A stretch of DNA of 36,434 bases from an uncultured Clostridia bacterium. GTDB lineage: Bacteria > Bacillota > Clostridia > Oscillospirales > Ruminococcaceae. The stretch spans positions 1-36,434 of the forward strand of contig CANPYR010000024.1 of assembly GCA_947588805.1 (NCBI GenBank), read 5' to 3'. The stretch's first letter is position 1, and every line of letters starts with the position of its first letter. The notes under the pieces were generated by a model. The model searched no databases. It saw only the letters and a list, made by a program, of their open reading frames with translations, and had not been told where the DNA came from. Shown here piece by piece: positions 15,949 to 24,323 of the stretch. Both the position numbers and the translations under genes were made by a program.

Positions 15949-18351
15949 ATGAAATACGGTCATTTTGATCTCGCCGCGAAGGAATACGTGATCACCCGGC
16001 CCGATACCCCGGCCCCGTGGTGCAACTATCTCGGCTCGCCCGCCTACGGCGCGATCATTTCAAACAACGCCGGAGGATACAGCTTCGTACAGAGCGGCGC
16101 GAACGGACGAATCTCACGCTACCGCTTTAATTCAATGATGGCGCTTCCCGGAAGATATATCTACATCCGGGATAACGAATCCTGCGACTATTGGTCCGCG
16201 ACATGGCAGCCGGTCGGTAAGCCGCTCGAACAGTATATCTCCGAGGTTCGTCACGGAACGGGATATTCCGTCATGAGCGCCGAGTATTCCGAGATTCGCT
16301 CGGAAGTCTCCTACTACGTCCCGAACGGCGCTACTTACGAGGTCTGGCGCGCCAAGGTCAGAAATCTTTCATCAAAGCCGAGAAAGCTCTCTGTTTTCGG
16401 TTTTTTGGAATTCACAAACGACAGCAACTACGAACAGGATCAGGTGAATCTTCAGTATACTCTGTTTATCACCAGGACCTCCTTTGAGGGCGGCAACAGG
16501 GTGATACAGCACATAAACGAAAACTCCGGGCGGGACGCTTCCGGCTCAAATCACCGCGAACGCTTCCTGGGACTTGCATGCGCAAAGGCTGACGCTGCGT
16601 GCGGAAATCTTGACGGATTCATAGGGGCATACAGAACATACTCAAACCCGATAGCGGTCGAAAACGGCAAGCTTGACGGAACGATGAACTATAACTCCAA
16701 CGCCTGCGGAGCGCTTCAGTCGGATATCGCTCTCGAACCGGGCGAAGAAAAGACATTTATTTATATCCTCGGTCAGCGCGATTCAAAGGCCGCGGGGGAG
16801 ATAATAAAGAAATACGACTCCGATCCGGGGCTTGTAGACATGGAGATCGAAGAGCTTAAAAGCTTCTGGCATGAAAAGCTTGAACGCTTCTCGGTCGAGA
16901 CTCCGTCCGAGGAATTCAACAACATGATAAACGTCTGGAACGCTTATCAGTGCTTTATCACTTTCACATGGTCCAGGGCCGCTTCGCTTATCTACTGCGG
17001 ACTCAGAAACGGCTACGGCTACCGCGATACCGTTCAGGACATTCAGGGCATTATACATCTTGATCCCGAGATGGCGCTTGAAAAGATCCGCTTTATGATC
17101 TCGGCGCAGGTCGATAACGGCGGCGGTCTCCCGCTCGTCAAGTTCAACCACAACGCCGGCCATGAGGATACCCCCGACCAAGCTTCTTATGTTCAGGCGA
17201 CGGGGCATCCCTCTTACCGCGCCGACGACGCGCTATGGCTCTTCCCGACGGTATATAAGTACATCGGCGAGAGCGGAAACACCGCGTTTTTGGATGAAGT
17301 CATAGTTTACGCCAACGGCGGCGAGGATACGGTTTACGATCACTTAAAGAGAGCGATTAACTTCTCTATGGAACGCCTTGGCGCTCACGATATGCCGGCG
17401 GGACTTCACGCCGACTGGAACGACTGTCTAAGGCTCGGCGCGAAGGGAGAATCGACCTTCGTCGCGTTCCAGCTTTACTACGCGATGAGTCTTATGAGAT
17501 ACTGGGCTTCCGAACGCGGAGACAAGGAGTATCTTGAATATCTCGACAAAGTACAGCCGAAGCTCGGAAAATCCCTCTCGGATTGCTGGGACGGTGACAG
17601 GTTCATAAGAGGAATACGCGAGGACGGAGTCGTAGTAGGCGCGAAATCGGATCCCGAAGCGAGCATGTGGCTCAACCCGCAGAGCTGGTCGGTAATTTCC
17701 GGCTTTGCAACTAAAGAGCAGGGTCTGACCGCGATGGATTCGGTCCACAGGATTCTGAACACCAAATACGGCGTAAAGCTTTTAGAGCCGCCCTATGTCG
17801 ATCACTTCTTTGACGGCGCTCTTATGCACATATTCAATCCCGATACCAAAGAAAACGGCGGCATCTTCTCGCAGTCGCAGGGCTGGGCGATACTTGCGGA
17901 GTCGCTTTTAGGGAACGGAAACCGCGCGTTTGAGTACTTCCTTGAGAGCTCCCCGGCGTCTATGAACGACAAGGCCGAGATCAGAGTTATCGAGCCGTAC
18001 GTCCACGGGCAGTTCGTAGAATCTACGCGTTCACCCTTTGAAGGCAGGGCGCACGTTCACTGGCTCACCGGTACCGCTTCAACGGTCATGGTAGGCTGCG
18101 TTGAAGGAATATGCGGCATGAGACCGAATTCCGAAGGTCTTATAATCGATCCCGCGATACCGTCCGAGTGGCCGAAGATGAAGATGAAAAAGGTCTTCCG
18201 GGGAAGAAAGCTCGATATCACGGTAGATAACTCCGCGCACGTTCAGTCGGGAGTCAAGGAGCTTATTCTGAACGGCGAAAAGCTCCGCGGAACGCTTATC
18301 CCGGAGAGCAAACTCAAGGAGGAGAATGAAGTCAGCGTCGTGCTGGGGTGA
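15949..18351 (+). CDS. GH94 family glycoside phosphorylase (cellobiose/chitobiose phosphorylase-like)
   Basis: At 800 aa it is full length for GH94 enzymes, which split beta-1,4 disaccharides with phosphate, giving a sugar 1-phosphate and a free sugar in the cytoplasm. The N-terminus, KYGHFD...EYVITRPDTPAPW, with NYLG and GGYSF, closely follows the family. GLRNGYGYRDTVQDIQG is the conserved barrel segment, and ADWNDCL carries the general acid Asp492. Later motifs are ASMWLNPQSW, SQSQGWAI and HVHWLTGT. I cannot separate cellobiose, cellodextrin, cellobionate and N,N'-diacetylchitobiose specificity. No signal peptide is present, so the substrate must be imported; no sugar transporter is next to it. 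AGGAGG precedes the ATG. It stands alone between its own promoter and terminator. Confidence 0.9.
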   Translation: MKYGHFDLAAKEYVITRPDTPAPWCNYLGSPAYGAIISNNAGGYSFVQSGANGRISRYRFNSMMALPGRYIYIRDNESCDYWSATWQPVGKPLEQYISEVRHGTGYSVMSAEYSEIRSEVSYYVPNGATYEVWRAKVRNLSSKPRKLSVFGFLEFTNDSNYEQDQVNLQYTLFITRTSFEGGNRVIQHINENSGRDASGSNHRERFLGLACAKADAACGNLDGFIGAYRTYSNPIAVENGKLDGTMNYNSNACGALQSDIALEPGEEKTFIYILGQRDSKAAGEIIKKYDSDPGLVDMEIEELKSFWHEKLERFSVETPSEEFNNMINVWNAYQCFITFTWSRAASLIYCGLRNGYGYRDTVQDIQGIIHLDPEMALEKIRFMISAQVDNGGGLPLVKFNHNAGHEDTPDQASYVQATGHPSYRADDALWLFPTVYKYIGESGNTAFLDEVIVYANGGEDTVYDHLKRAINFSMERLGAHDMPAGLHADWNDCLRLGAKGESTFVAFQLYYAMSLMRYWASERGDKEYLEYLDKVQPKLGKSLSDCWDGDRFIRGIREDGVVVGAKSDPEASMWLNPQSWSVISGFATKEQGLTAMDSVHRILNTKYGVKLLEPPYVDHFFDGALMHIFNPDTKENGGIFSQSQGWAILAESLLGNGNRAFEYFLESSPASMNDKAEIRVIEPYVHGQFVESTRSPFEGRAHVHWLTGTASTVMVGCVEGICGMRPNSEGLIIDPAIPSEWPKMKMKKVFRGRKLDITVDNSAHVQSGVKELILNGEKLRGTLIPESKLKEENEVSVVLG

Positions 18352-18394
18352 AAGATTTCGCGGCGAGGGATGAGGGAGATACAGTCTGAGAATG

Positions 18395-18425
18395 TCCCTG
18401 CGGGAGGTCCCGCAGGGATTTTTTG
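18395..18425 (+). terminator. terminator after the GH94 gene
   Basis: CCCTGCGGG (18396-18404), AGGT and CCCGCAGGG (18409-18417) followed by ATTTTTT. Confidence 0.92.
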
Positions 18426-18502
18426 TATACTAAAAGAGCGGAGCCCCAAGGCTTCCGCTCCATTTCTGCTATTCTACGCCGCTGCCGACCTCTCGTTCTC
18501 TG

Positions 18503-19324
18503 CTATCCCCCGAACCTCTCCATAAACACTTCGGGCCACATCAGTGCGTCGGCGTTCTTATTTATCTCCTCCTGCGACCACTCCCACCAGCGCGTCTTTA
18601 AAAGCGCTTTTATCATTTCCGGCCGGTAGCGGTACTTTATCACCTTTGCCGGCACCCCGACTACCACCGAATATGGCGGCACGTCCTTTGTCACCACCGC
18701 GCCCGCGCCTATCACAGCGCCGTCGCCTATTGTTATAACTTTTGAACAGTTTATAAATGTGTGCGCGCCTATCCAAACGTCGCTTCCGATTGTGATCTTC
18801 GGCTTTCCGTATGCATATGGGTGTTTCGGATCAAGAGCGCAGAGCTTTTTAAATTTCTGACGGTTTGATTCGGTAAAGAAACCGTCAAGCTCGTCCGTCA
18901 CAAACATCATATTAGAGTGATGGTCGCAGTGAATAACGGCTGTAGAATTGATAGAAGTATATCTTCCTATGGATTCGATATATCCGTTTCGGCATGCTTC
19001 GATAACGCCTTCGCCGAAGTAGGTCTGACGGCCGATTTTTGCCCCGTACAGCTCCCAGTCAAACGGCAGCTCTTTTCCTACATCCTCATAAGAGATATAA
19101 TCCTCCACGCTCTTAAATCCCTCGCTTTTCGGCTCAAGCAAAAAGTCGGTGAGATCGTCGTCAGTGACCGCGACAACATAGTGCCGTCCCGGGTCTACGC
19201 TCTCGGTGAACGCGTACCCGTAAGGCTCCAATTGCCGTTTTAAAAGCCGCGTAGGTTCGCCCCAAACGACTATTTCCCTGCCGCGAAGGCAGTGCTCGAA
19301 AATTTGTCTCAGTCTTGTAGTCAT
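18503..19324 (-). CDS. CatB-type hexapeptide-repeat acetyltransferase with N-terminal extension
   Basis: The 273-aa protein ends in a left-handed beta-helix acyltransferase domain: [38 protein letters not shown] and [17 protein letters not shown]. The tail [20 protein letters not shown] is typical of CatB/xenobiotic acetyltransferases, which transfer acetyl from acetyl-CoA to hydroxyls of sugars or antibiotics. A candidate catalytic His is in the IHCDHHSN segment (~132-139). The first ~95 residues form an extra domain ([20 protein letters not shown]) like those of surface-sugar acetyltransferases, which makes a glycan substrate likelier than chloramphenicol. GGAGG lies 9 nt before the ATG. 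No clear promoter is visible, and it converges on the GH94 terminator. Confidence 0.85.
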   Translation of the reverse strand: MTTRLRQIFEHCLRGREIVVWGEPTRLLKRQLEPYGYAFTESVDPGRHYVVAVTDDDLTDFLLEPKSEGFKSVEDYISYEDVGKELPFDWELYGAKIGRQTYFGEGVIEACRNGYIESIGRYTSINSTAVIHCDHHSNMMFVTDELDGFFTESNRQKFKKLCALDPKHPYAYGKPKITIGSDVWIGAHTFINCSKVITIGDGAVIGAGAVVTKDVPPYSVVVGVPAKVIKYRYRPEMIKALLKTRWWEWSQEEINKNADALMWPEVFMERFGG

Positions 19325-19430
19325 ATATTTTGACCTCCGAAATGTGGGTGGTGGGTATAAAAGCGAATAGTTTTTTTATTTAAATTTTGGGGGATGGCCG
19401 GTTTGCGGTTGGAATATAGAATGGATAAAA

Positions 19431-19548
19431 GCGGCGGCGGGATGAGCGGGGAAGGGCGGGAGGGTGGGCGCAGTCGGTAGTGATTCCGCAGAGAAGCAGC
19501 TCATCCCGCCGCCGCGTGCGCGCCCTCTTTTCATAGCGAAATGAAAGA
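19431..19548 (-). repeat. 118-bp structured element, copy E2
   Basis: This is the inverted counterpart of 14587-14704 with the same length. The stem is 17 bp: GCGGCGGCGGGATGAGC (19431-19447) with GCTCATCCCGCCGCCGC (19499-19515). On the minus strand the loop shares CTACCGACTGC and CCCTCCCGCCC with E1. The conserved ATAGCGAAATGAAAGA (19533-19548) ends the element. Sequence matching the composite repeat continues to its right. Confidence 0.85.
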
Positions 19549-19640
19549 TAGAAGCAAGCAGTTGTGGTTATGCATAATCAAGCTTTCTCATCATACAAAA
19601 TGAAAAGCAGAAGCAGAAAACTTCATGTTCAGATGCACAG

Positions 19641-19935
19641 CTTTATTTCTGCACATCAGTAAATTCAAAGGCAGAGACTTGTAATTATATCACGCAAGCC
19701 TTTTATCCTATCAGTAACGATTGGCAGAGCCGCAAGACCGTAACCCGTACTGCTCTGCGCTGCACCCTCGGCGCTATAAAGCCGCAGGCGCTGTTTTCGT
19801 TCCTAACGACCTTTGATGTAGTCTTTCCTTTCCTGCCCCCACACCGGCCGCAGCCCGGCGCGCTATCGCGCACGACTCGCCGTCCTTCGTCCGGCGAGCC
19901 CGTCCGGCCATACGGCCGTCCGCGGGCTGCGCCCT
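19641..19935. repeat. long intergenic repeat ending in cloverleaf, copy B
   Basis: It shares CTTTATTTCTGCACA, GTACTGCTCTGCGCTGCACC and many further blocks with 30535-30816. The 3' part folds as a cloverleaf: outer stem CGCAGCCCG (19849-19857)/CGGGCTGCG (19923-19931), arm GCGCG/CGCGC (19858-19871), arm CTCGCCG/CGGCGAG (19876-19898) and arm CGGCC/GGCCG (19905-19918). The region 19325-19973 has no gene. Confidence 0.8.
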
Positions 19936-19973
19936 TCCACAACTGCAAACTCCCCATATCCCTCTACCCTTCC

Positions 19974-20660
19974 TCACCTGACATTATACCCCCAAAGCCT
20001 TTCAACAACGCTTCTCTCCGCCGCCGGAAACGTCTTGCAGATATGCAAAACTATCCTCTCAAACGACTCCTCGGGCTCGCGGGAATATGCCGAGCTTGTA
20101 AAATCATACCCGAAAATCTTCTCCGGCGTTGAATATCTCGCCACGCCCCAGCCGTACTTATTTCCTTTTTTATCCACCATGTACTCAAAGTCCGAAATGC
20201 AGATATACCCCTGCATCTGCAAGCGCGTGATTATGCCGTCGAACCCCTTCTGACCGCCGGCTTTTGTGTATCCGCAAACGCTCTTGAGCTTTTTTGAGAG
20301 GACGTCGCCGTAGCGCTCGACAGCGCCGTAAACGTCCATATCGCGCCGTGAAGCGAGTCCGCAGTCATATCTCGAATCAAAATCATACCCGTCGCGGCGG
20401 TAGTTCAGAAAGTCCGGTATCCAATCCTCGGAAATATAGCAAGCCTTGCCCGCGAAAAACTTTCCGTAAATGCATCCCCCGAGCCGGATCACCGGTCCTT
20501 TCCACTCCCAAGGCCCATCCTCGGAGTCTGAGAACCAAAGCTGCGGCGGCGTCATTTCTTCTATCGAGAAGCCGGGGATGGGGTTTTTGAAGAACGGCAG
20601 GAATCCGAGTTCTTTGACCAAGGAAGAAATTTTTTGAGGAGAATCAAGCTCCGGCATCAT
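19974..20660 (-). CDS. AlkZ-related protein
   Basis: The 228-aa soluble protein shows LGFLPFFKNPIPGFSIEEMT, PPQLWFSDSEDGPWEWKGPV, CIYGKFFAGKACYISEDWIP, RRDGYDFDSRYDCG and AYSREPEESFERIV. I recall this pattern from proteins annotated as AlkZ-related in Firmicutes; AlkZ (YcaQ) proteins are winged-helix DNA glycosylases that unhook crosslinks. The relation is from memory of conserved motifs, so a repair role is tentative. It begins with two Met codons; AAAGGTC lies upstream, and a TTTACA-17-TACAAT promoter lies behind it. No neighbour supports a specific pathway. Confidence 0.6.
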   Translation of the reverse strand: MMPELDSPQKISSLVKELGFLPFFKNPIPGFSIEEMTPPQLWFSDSEDGPWEWKGPVIRLGGCIYGKFFAGKACYISEDWIPDFLNYRRDGYDFDSRYDCGLASRRDMDVYGAVERYGDVLSKKLKSVCGYTKAGGQKGFDGIITRLQMQGYICISDFEYMVDKKGNKYGWGVARYSTPEKIFGYDFTSSAYSREPEESFERIVLHICKTFPAAERSVVERLWGYNVR

Positions 20661-20689
20661 ACCACGACCTTTAAAAATATTCTTTAGTC

Positions 20690-20718
20690 ATTGTATCACA
20701 TTTTTCACGGTTTGTAAA
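20690..20718 (-). promoter_or_regulatory. promoter of the AlkZ-related gene
   Basis: On the minus strand TTTACA (20713-20718), a 17-nt spacer and TACAAT (20690-20695). Confidence 0.75.
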
Positions 20719-20821
20719 TAGGGTTATTTGACATGAAAGGTAGCGAAACGGCCGCGTCAAGAAAGCAGAGGAAGATATCGGGAATCAGAACGGCGGAATT
20801 TAAAGTATTAGTCCTGCGGCG

Positions 20822-20848
20822 ATATGTCTGAATATAATTCAGACATAT
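20822..20848. promoter_or_regulatory. 27-bp interrupted palindrome, candidate operator of the GH43 gene
   Basis: ATATGTCTGAA (20822-20832) and TTCAGACATAT (20838-20848) are perfect inverted arms around TATAA. The site lies 19 bp upstream of the -35 at 20868, where activators or repressors of sugar genes often bind. No regulator gene is adjacent. Confidence 0.6.
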
Positions 20849-20867
20849 AAAATCCTTTCAAAACCTA

Positions 20868-20896
20868 TTGACACTCGCGCCGAAATGTGAGAAAAT
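20868..20896 (+). promoter_or_regulatory. promoter of the GH43 lipoprotein gene (extended -10 type)
   Basis: TTGACA (20868-20873), a 17-nt spacer and GAAAAT (20891-20896), preceded by TG at 20888-20889. It has the same composition as the promoter at 3682. Confidence 0.6.
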
Positions 20897-20925
20897 GTAA
20901 GAAGAATCTTTGAAAGGGTGATTAC

Positions 20926-22593
20926 ATGAAACGTTTTGCGGCGATTATTATCGCGATCTCAACGGCTTTCGGTTTAACATCTTGCGCGAAAAACGGAGGA
21001 ATTACTATGGACAAATCAAATCTTCAGGCGGTCGTGGACTATGAAGCCGAGTATCAGGGCAACCCGTATCTGCCGCTGTGGGAGTATATTCCCGACGGCG
21101 AGCCGTATGTTTTTGAGGATCCGGACAATCCGGGGAAGTATCGGGTTTATATTTACGGATCTCATGATATGTTAAAAACTGAATACTGCGGAAAGGACTT
21201 GGTGGTATGGTCTGCGCCGGTTGAAGACCTATCTGACTGGCGAAAAGACGGCGTGATTTTTGAATCGATCGTCAACGGTTCGGCGGATACTTTGTACGCT
21301 CCGGACGTGGCTTTGGTCGAGAAAAACGGTGTGAAAACTTACTATCTGTATCCCAACAATCAGGCTTGGGGACGGGGTTCTATGGTATGTAAGTCCGACC
21401 GGCCGGACGGGCCTTTTGAGGTCGTGAACTGGAAATTCAAGAGCACTACCGAGACTGAGGGGCCTTTGGGCTTTGACCCCGCTGTTTTTGTTGACGACGA
21501 CGGCGCGGTCTACGGCTATTGGGGCTTTACCGACTCATATTGGGGCAGACTTGATTCTGAGAATATGTCAACCCTTGCCTATGGTTTGAGCGCAAAGCAT
21601 AACATCCCGAGCTACGATCAAATGATGGCCGAAGATTACGATCCCAAGGAATTTAATATTTATCAGGACAAGAATATCAAAAAGTGGGGATTTTTTGAAG
21701 CGTCAAGCATCCGAAAAGTCGGAAATAAATACGTATTTATTTACAGCCGAAACGGTCTTGAAAGCGAGCCGACCGGCAAAAATTACAGCCAGCTCGCCTA
21801 CGGCTACAGCGACAGCCCTGCCGGGCCATGGAAGTGGGGCGGGATTATCGTTGACGCGGCGGGCGAGGTCATCCCGAACGGAAACGGCGGCTATGACAGG
21901 ACGTTTGCGGGCGGCAACACGCACGGCAGTATCTGCGAAATTAACGGCCAGTGGTACGTTTTTTATCATCGGAATCTGCATGCATACGCGCGGCAATCGA
22001 TGGTCGAGCCGATAGCGGTCGAGTGGGACGAAAAGCCTGTTTCGGAGGGCGGCGAGGTGCGCATTTCGATGGCTGAAGTCACCTCAAACGGGTTCTTCAT
22101 AAACGGTCTGAACCCCTACAAGAAGCATTCTGCCGGTATTGCGAGCTACCTCACGGGCGGCGCGAAGATAACTCCGGCGTATGACGAGACGACTACGACC
22201 CTGCCGATAGTCAACATAACTAAGGGCGTGATCGCGGGGATTAAATACTTCAATTTTGATCTCAAAGAGGACGGCAAAAAGTCGCTTGAAGTCGAGCTTA
22301 AGCCTTTGGGCGCGGCCGCGACCGTAGATGTATACCTTCGTCCTGACAGCGCGGCGAATACGCCTGCGGAGCGCGATAAGGACGGGAATATCATCTCAGT
22401 GGGCAAGGGGAGCATAAAGCTCGGGACAATTGGGCTTACCAAAGAAATGCCGCAGGAGATAACGACGTTCAGCCTCCCGGCAGACGAGATCGACGGGCTG
22501 AGCGGTCAGTGGGGCGTGTTCTTTGTGTTCAATGCGAAGAGGTACGGAAATATCTGCGAGCTGTATAATATGCAGTGTGTCGCGGAAAAGTGA
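20926..22593 (+). CDS. GH43 family glycoside hydrolase, lipoprotein
   Basis: The 555-aa precursor starts with a lipoprotein signal, MKRFAAIIIAISTAFGLTSC, with lipobox Cys20, so it should be anchored outside the membrane. The five-bladed GH43 propeller covers ~45-390. Candidate catalytic residues are Asp57 in IPDGEPYVFEDPD, Asp184 in GFDPAVFVDDDG and Glu258 in WGFFEASSIRK. The order base, pKa modulator, acid fits the family, which attacks arabinan, xylan and related glycans. Residues ~400-555 form a beta-rich, possibly carbohydrate-binding domain (DVYLRPDS, GQWGVFFVF). The exact substrate cannot be read. A palindrome and promoter precede it, suggesting dedicated regulation. Confidence 0.88.
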   Translation: MKRFAAIIIAISTAFGLTSCAKNGGITMDKSNLQAVVDYEAEYQGNPYLPLWEYIPDGEPYVFEDPDNPGKYRVYIYGSHDMLKTEYCGKDLVVWSAPVEDLSDWRKDGVIFESIVNGSADTLYAPDVALVEKNGVKTYYLYPNNQAWGRGSMVCKSDRPDGPFEVVNWKFKSTTETEGPLGFDPAVFVDDDGAVYGYWGFTDSYWGRLDSENMSTLAYGLSAKHNIPSYDQMMAEDYDPKEFNIYQDKNIKKWGFFEASSIRKVGNKYVFIYSRNGLESEPTGKNYSQLAYGYSDSPAGPWKWGGIIVDAAGEVIPNGNGGYDRTFAGGNTHGSICEINGQWYVFYHRNLHAYARQSMVEPIAVEWDEKPVSEGGEVRISMAEVTSNGFFINGLNPYKKHSAGIASYLTGGAKITPAYDETTTTLPIVNITKGVIAGIKYFNFDLKEDGKKSLEVELKPLGAAATVDVYLRPDSAANTPAERDKDGNIISVGKGSIKLGTIGLTKEMPQEITTFSLPADEIDGLSGQWGVFFVFNAKRYGNICELYNMQCVAEK

Positions 22594-22681
22594 TGAGAAA
22601 ATTATTCACATAAATTGATAACACTATATATTTAATAATTTTGTTTGCTAATAATCATATTAAGAAATTTTGGAGATATTT

Positions 22682-23479
22682 ATGCTTAGAAAAACAGTCG
22701 CGGACCGGTTCGGCACGGTCGTATATTATGTTTCAAACGACTTTGAGCCGTCGCGCAGCACTTTATTTTTCCTTCACGGTCTGACCGCGGACCACACGAT
22801 GTTCGAGCGGCAGTTTCAGGCGTTTCGCGACGGTTTCAACATAATCGCGTGGGACGCTCCCGCGCACGGCGAATCGCGGCCGTATGAAAAATTCACCTAC
22901 GGGAATGCTGTCGAAGCGATGAGGAAAATACTTGAAGACCTCGGCGTTTCAAAGCTCGTTCTGATCGGGCAGTCGATGGGAGGTTTCATCTCGCAGGCCT
23001 TTATTTTACGGTATCCCGAGACGGTCAAAGCCTTCGTCGCAATCGATTCCGCGCCCTACGGCGACTGCTATTCGCGGTCGGATATGTGGTGGCTGCGGCA
23101 GGTCGAGTGGATGTCAAAACTCTTCCCGGAGCGGCTTTTGAAGTCTGCGATCGCAAAACAGAACGCCGTCAGCGAGTTCGGCAGGTCCAACATGGCAAAA
23201 ATGCTTAATTCGTATAACAAATCCGAGCTTTGCAGGCTTATGGGGATCGGCTACGCGGGCTTTTTGGAGGACAACCGCCCGCTTGAGATTCCCTGCCCAA
23301 CGCTGTTGCTCGTCGGCGAAAAGGACCGCACCGGAAAGGTCCGCGCGTACAATAAAATGTGGGCGAAGCGGACCGGTTTTCCGCTGATTTGGATCCCGAA
23401 CGCCGCGCACAATTCTAATGTGGACAATCCGGAGACGGTAAATGAAAAAATTAAGGAGTTTATTAAATCTTTGAGATGA
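22682..23479 (+). CDS. alpha/beta hydrolase
   Basis: The 265-aa cytoplasmic protein has the hydrolase landmarks: oxyanion loop FFLHGLTADHTMFERQ (29-44), IIAWDAPAHGES (54-65), nucleophile elbow GQSMGG with Ser98, acid candidate in VGEKDRTG and the catalytic His in NAAHNSN near the C-terminus. The substrate is unknown; esterase or lactonase activity on small molecules is typical. The start is ATG 22682, 8 nt after GGAG; an in-frame TTG at 22670 overlaps the ribosome site and is rejected. The 88-bp gap after the GH43 gene is AT-rich and has no terminator. Confidence 0.88.
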   Translation: MLRKTVADRFGTVVYYVSNDFEPSRSTLFFLHGLTADHTMFERQFQAFRDGFNIIAWDAPAHGESRPYEKFTYGNAVEAMRKILEDLGVSKLVLIGQSMGGFISQAFILRYPETVKAFVAIDSAPYGDCYSRSDMWWLRQVEWMSKLFPERLLKSAIAKQNAVSEFGRSNMAKMLNSYNKSELCRLMGIGYAGFLEDNRPLEIPCPTLLLVGEKDRTGKVRAYNKMWAKRTGFPLIWIPNAAHNSNVDNPETVNEKIKEFIKSLR

Positions 23480-23541
23480 TTTTCTGCGGATTTTCCGGGG
23501 CATGCAACGGGGAGGCATGATATTTTAGCGCTCGGTCGGAA

Positions 23542-23689
23542 TCATTCCGCAAGATGTGGCCAAGGCGGCCACATCAAGAATACAGAAGTCAGAAGTCAGA
23601 TGTCAGAACTTCAAGGTGTCGCCTATGGCGACGATTTTAAAAATAATGAATAATGCGGGCAATTTAGACACTCCCGCTCATTCCGCAAG
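23542..23689. repeat. 125-bp mobile-type repeat with flanking direct repeats, copy 1
   Basis: The core 23552-23676 matches 35989-36113 at 123 of 125 positions. It contains two hairpins, GATGTGGCC-AAGGC-GGCCACATC and GTCGCC-TAT-GGCGAC, with CAGAAGTCAGAAGTCAGA between them. TCATTCCGCAAG occurs exactly at both edges (23542-23553 and 23678-23689), like a 12-bp target-site duplication. Short open frames inside it are not genes. Confidence 0.85.
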
Positions 23690-23694
23690 CTTTG

Positions 23695-23723
23695 TTGACA
23701 TTTTCAAGAAAATGCAGTATAAT
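23695..23723 (+). promoter_or_regulatory. consensus promoter of the DUF1648 gene
   Basis: TTGACA (23695-23700), a 17-nt spacer and TATAAT (23718-23723). It lies immediately beyond the inserted repeat. Confidence 0.9.
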
Positions 23724-23752
23724 ATTTTATCAAGTTTAAAGGAGTGCTGATT

Positions 23753-24148
23753 ATGAAAAAGCTTTATATTGCGGCGTTTGCGGTGATGGCGCTGTCCTGG
23801 ATCGTAGCGATAGCGTTTCTTTTTATTCTTCCGGAGCGGATCCCGATCTGCCTGAGCCCGAGCGCAGTCGGCGGGGTAGACCGGCTCGGCAGCAAGTTTG
23901 AATGCCTGATTTTTCCTGCAGCGACGACTATAATCGGAGCGATTTTCCTGCTGGCGGCGCGAGCGAACGGCAAAAAGGGCGCTGAGTGCGAAGAAAAAGC
24001 TTTAGTTTTGTCGTCGCTCCCGGCAATAGCGACGGTGTTTCTGATCGGGGATTTTGCATGGTCGGGGAAATTGGAGGATGAGAGGGGGATGGCATTTCGG
24101 GGCTGTCTAAAGCGCCGATTTAGAATTGATTTTATATGTTATTTCTAA
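23753..24148 (+). CDS. small DUF1648-type membrane protein, possibly C-terminally truncated
   Basis: The 131-aa product has an N-terminal transmembrane helix (~4-28) followed by LPERIPICLSPSAVGGVDRL and GSKFECLIFP, the DUF1648 pattern seen in SdpI-like membrane proteins. A second helix is at ~54-68 and a third at ~84-100. After ~105 the sequence becomes polar and basic (GMAFRGCLKRRFRIDF) with no family likeness, so the C-terminus may be a shifted frame. AAAGGAG lies 8 nt before ATG 23753; an in-frame GTG at 23744 overlaps it. Function is unknown; SdpI relatives act in immunity to toxic peptides, but that is only family knowledge. Confidence 0.7.
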   Translation: MKKLYIAAFAVMALSWIVAIAFLFILPERIPICLSPSAVGGVDRLGSKFECLIFPAATTIIGAIFLLAARANGKKGAECEEKALVLSSLPAIATVFLIGDFAWSGKLEDERGMAFRGCLKRRFRIDFICYF

Positions 24149-24206
24149 TCATGTAAACCCGGACTGTCTTTTATATCCCCGAATTAAGTTTTCTGCATTA
24201 CATTCA

Positions 24207-24247
24207 AACCCCTGTCGCACTCGCAATTTCCGAGGACGGCAGGGGTT
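24207..24247. other. hairpin between convergent genes
   Basis: AACCCCTG (24207-24214) and CAGGGGTT (24240-24247) form an 8-bp stem with a 25-nt loop between the DUF1648 and cupin genes. It lacks a T-run, so termination is uncertain. Confidence 0.4.
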
Positions 24248-24323
24248 ATGTTCTGAAAATATTATCCTTTGCTATTTGCTATTTGTTAATCGCGGTATTG
24301 TCCTTGAAAAAATCCCCGCTCTA

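Noticed and set aside
23556-23750. open frames MAKAATSRIQKSEV at 23556 and 35966
   Set aside because: Both are readings of the 125-bp non-coding repeat; the frame has no ribosome site.
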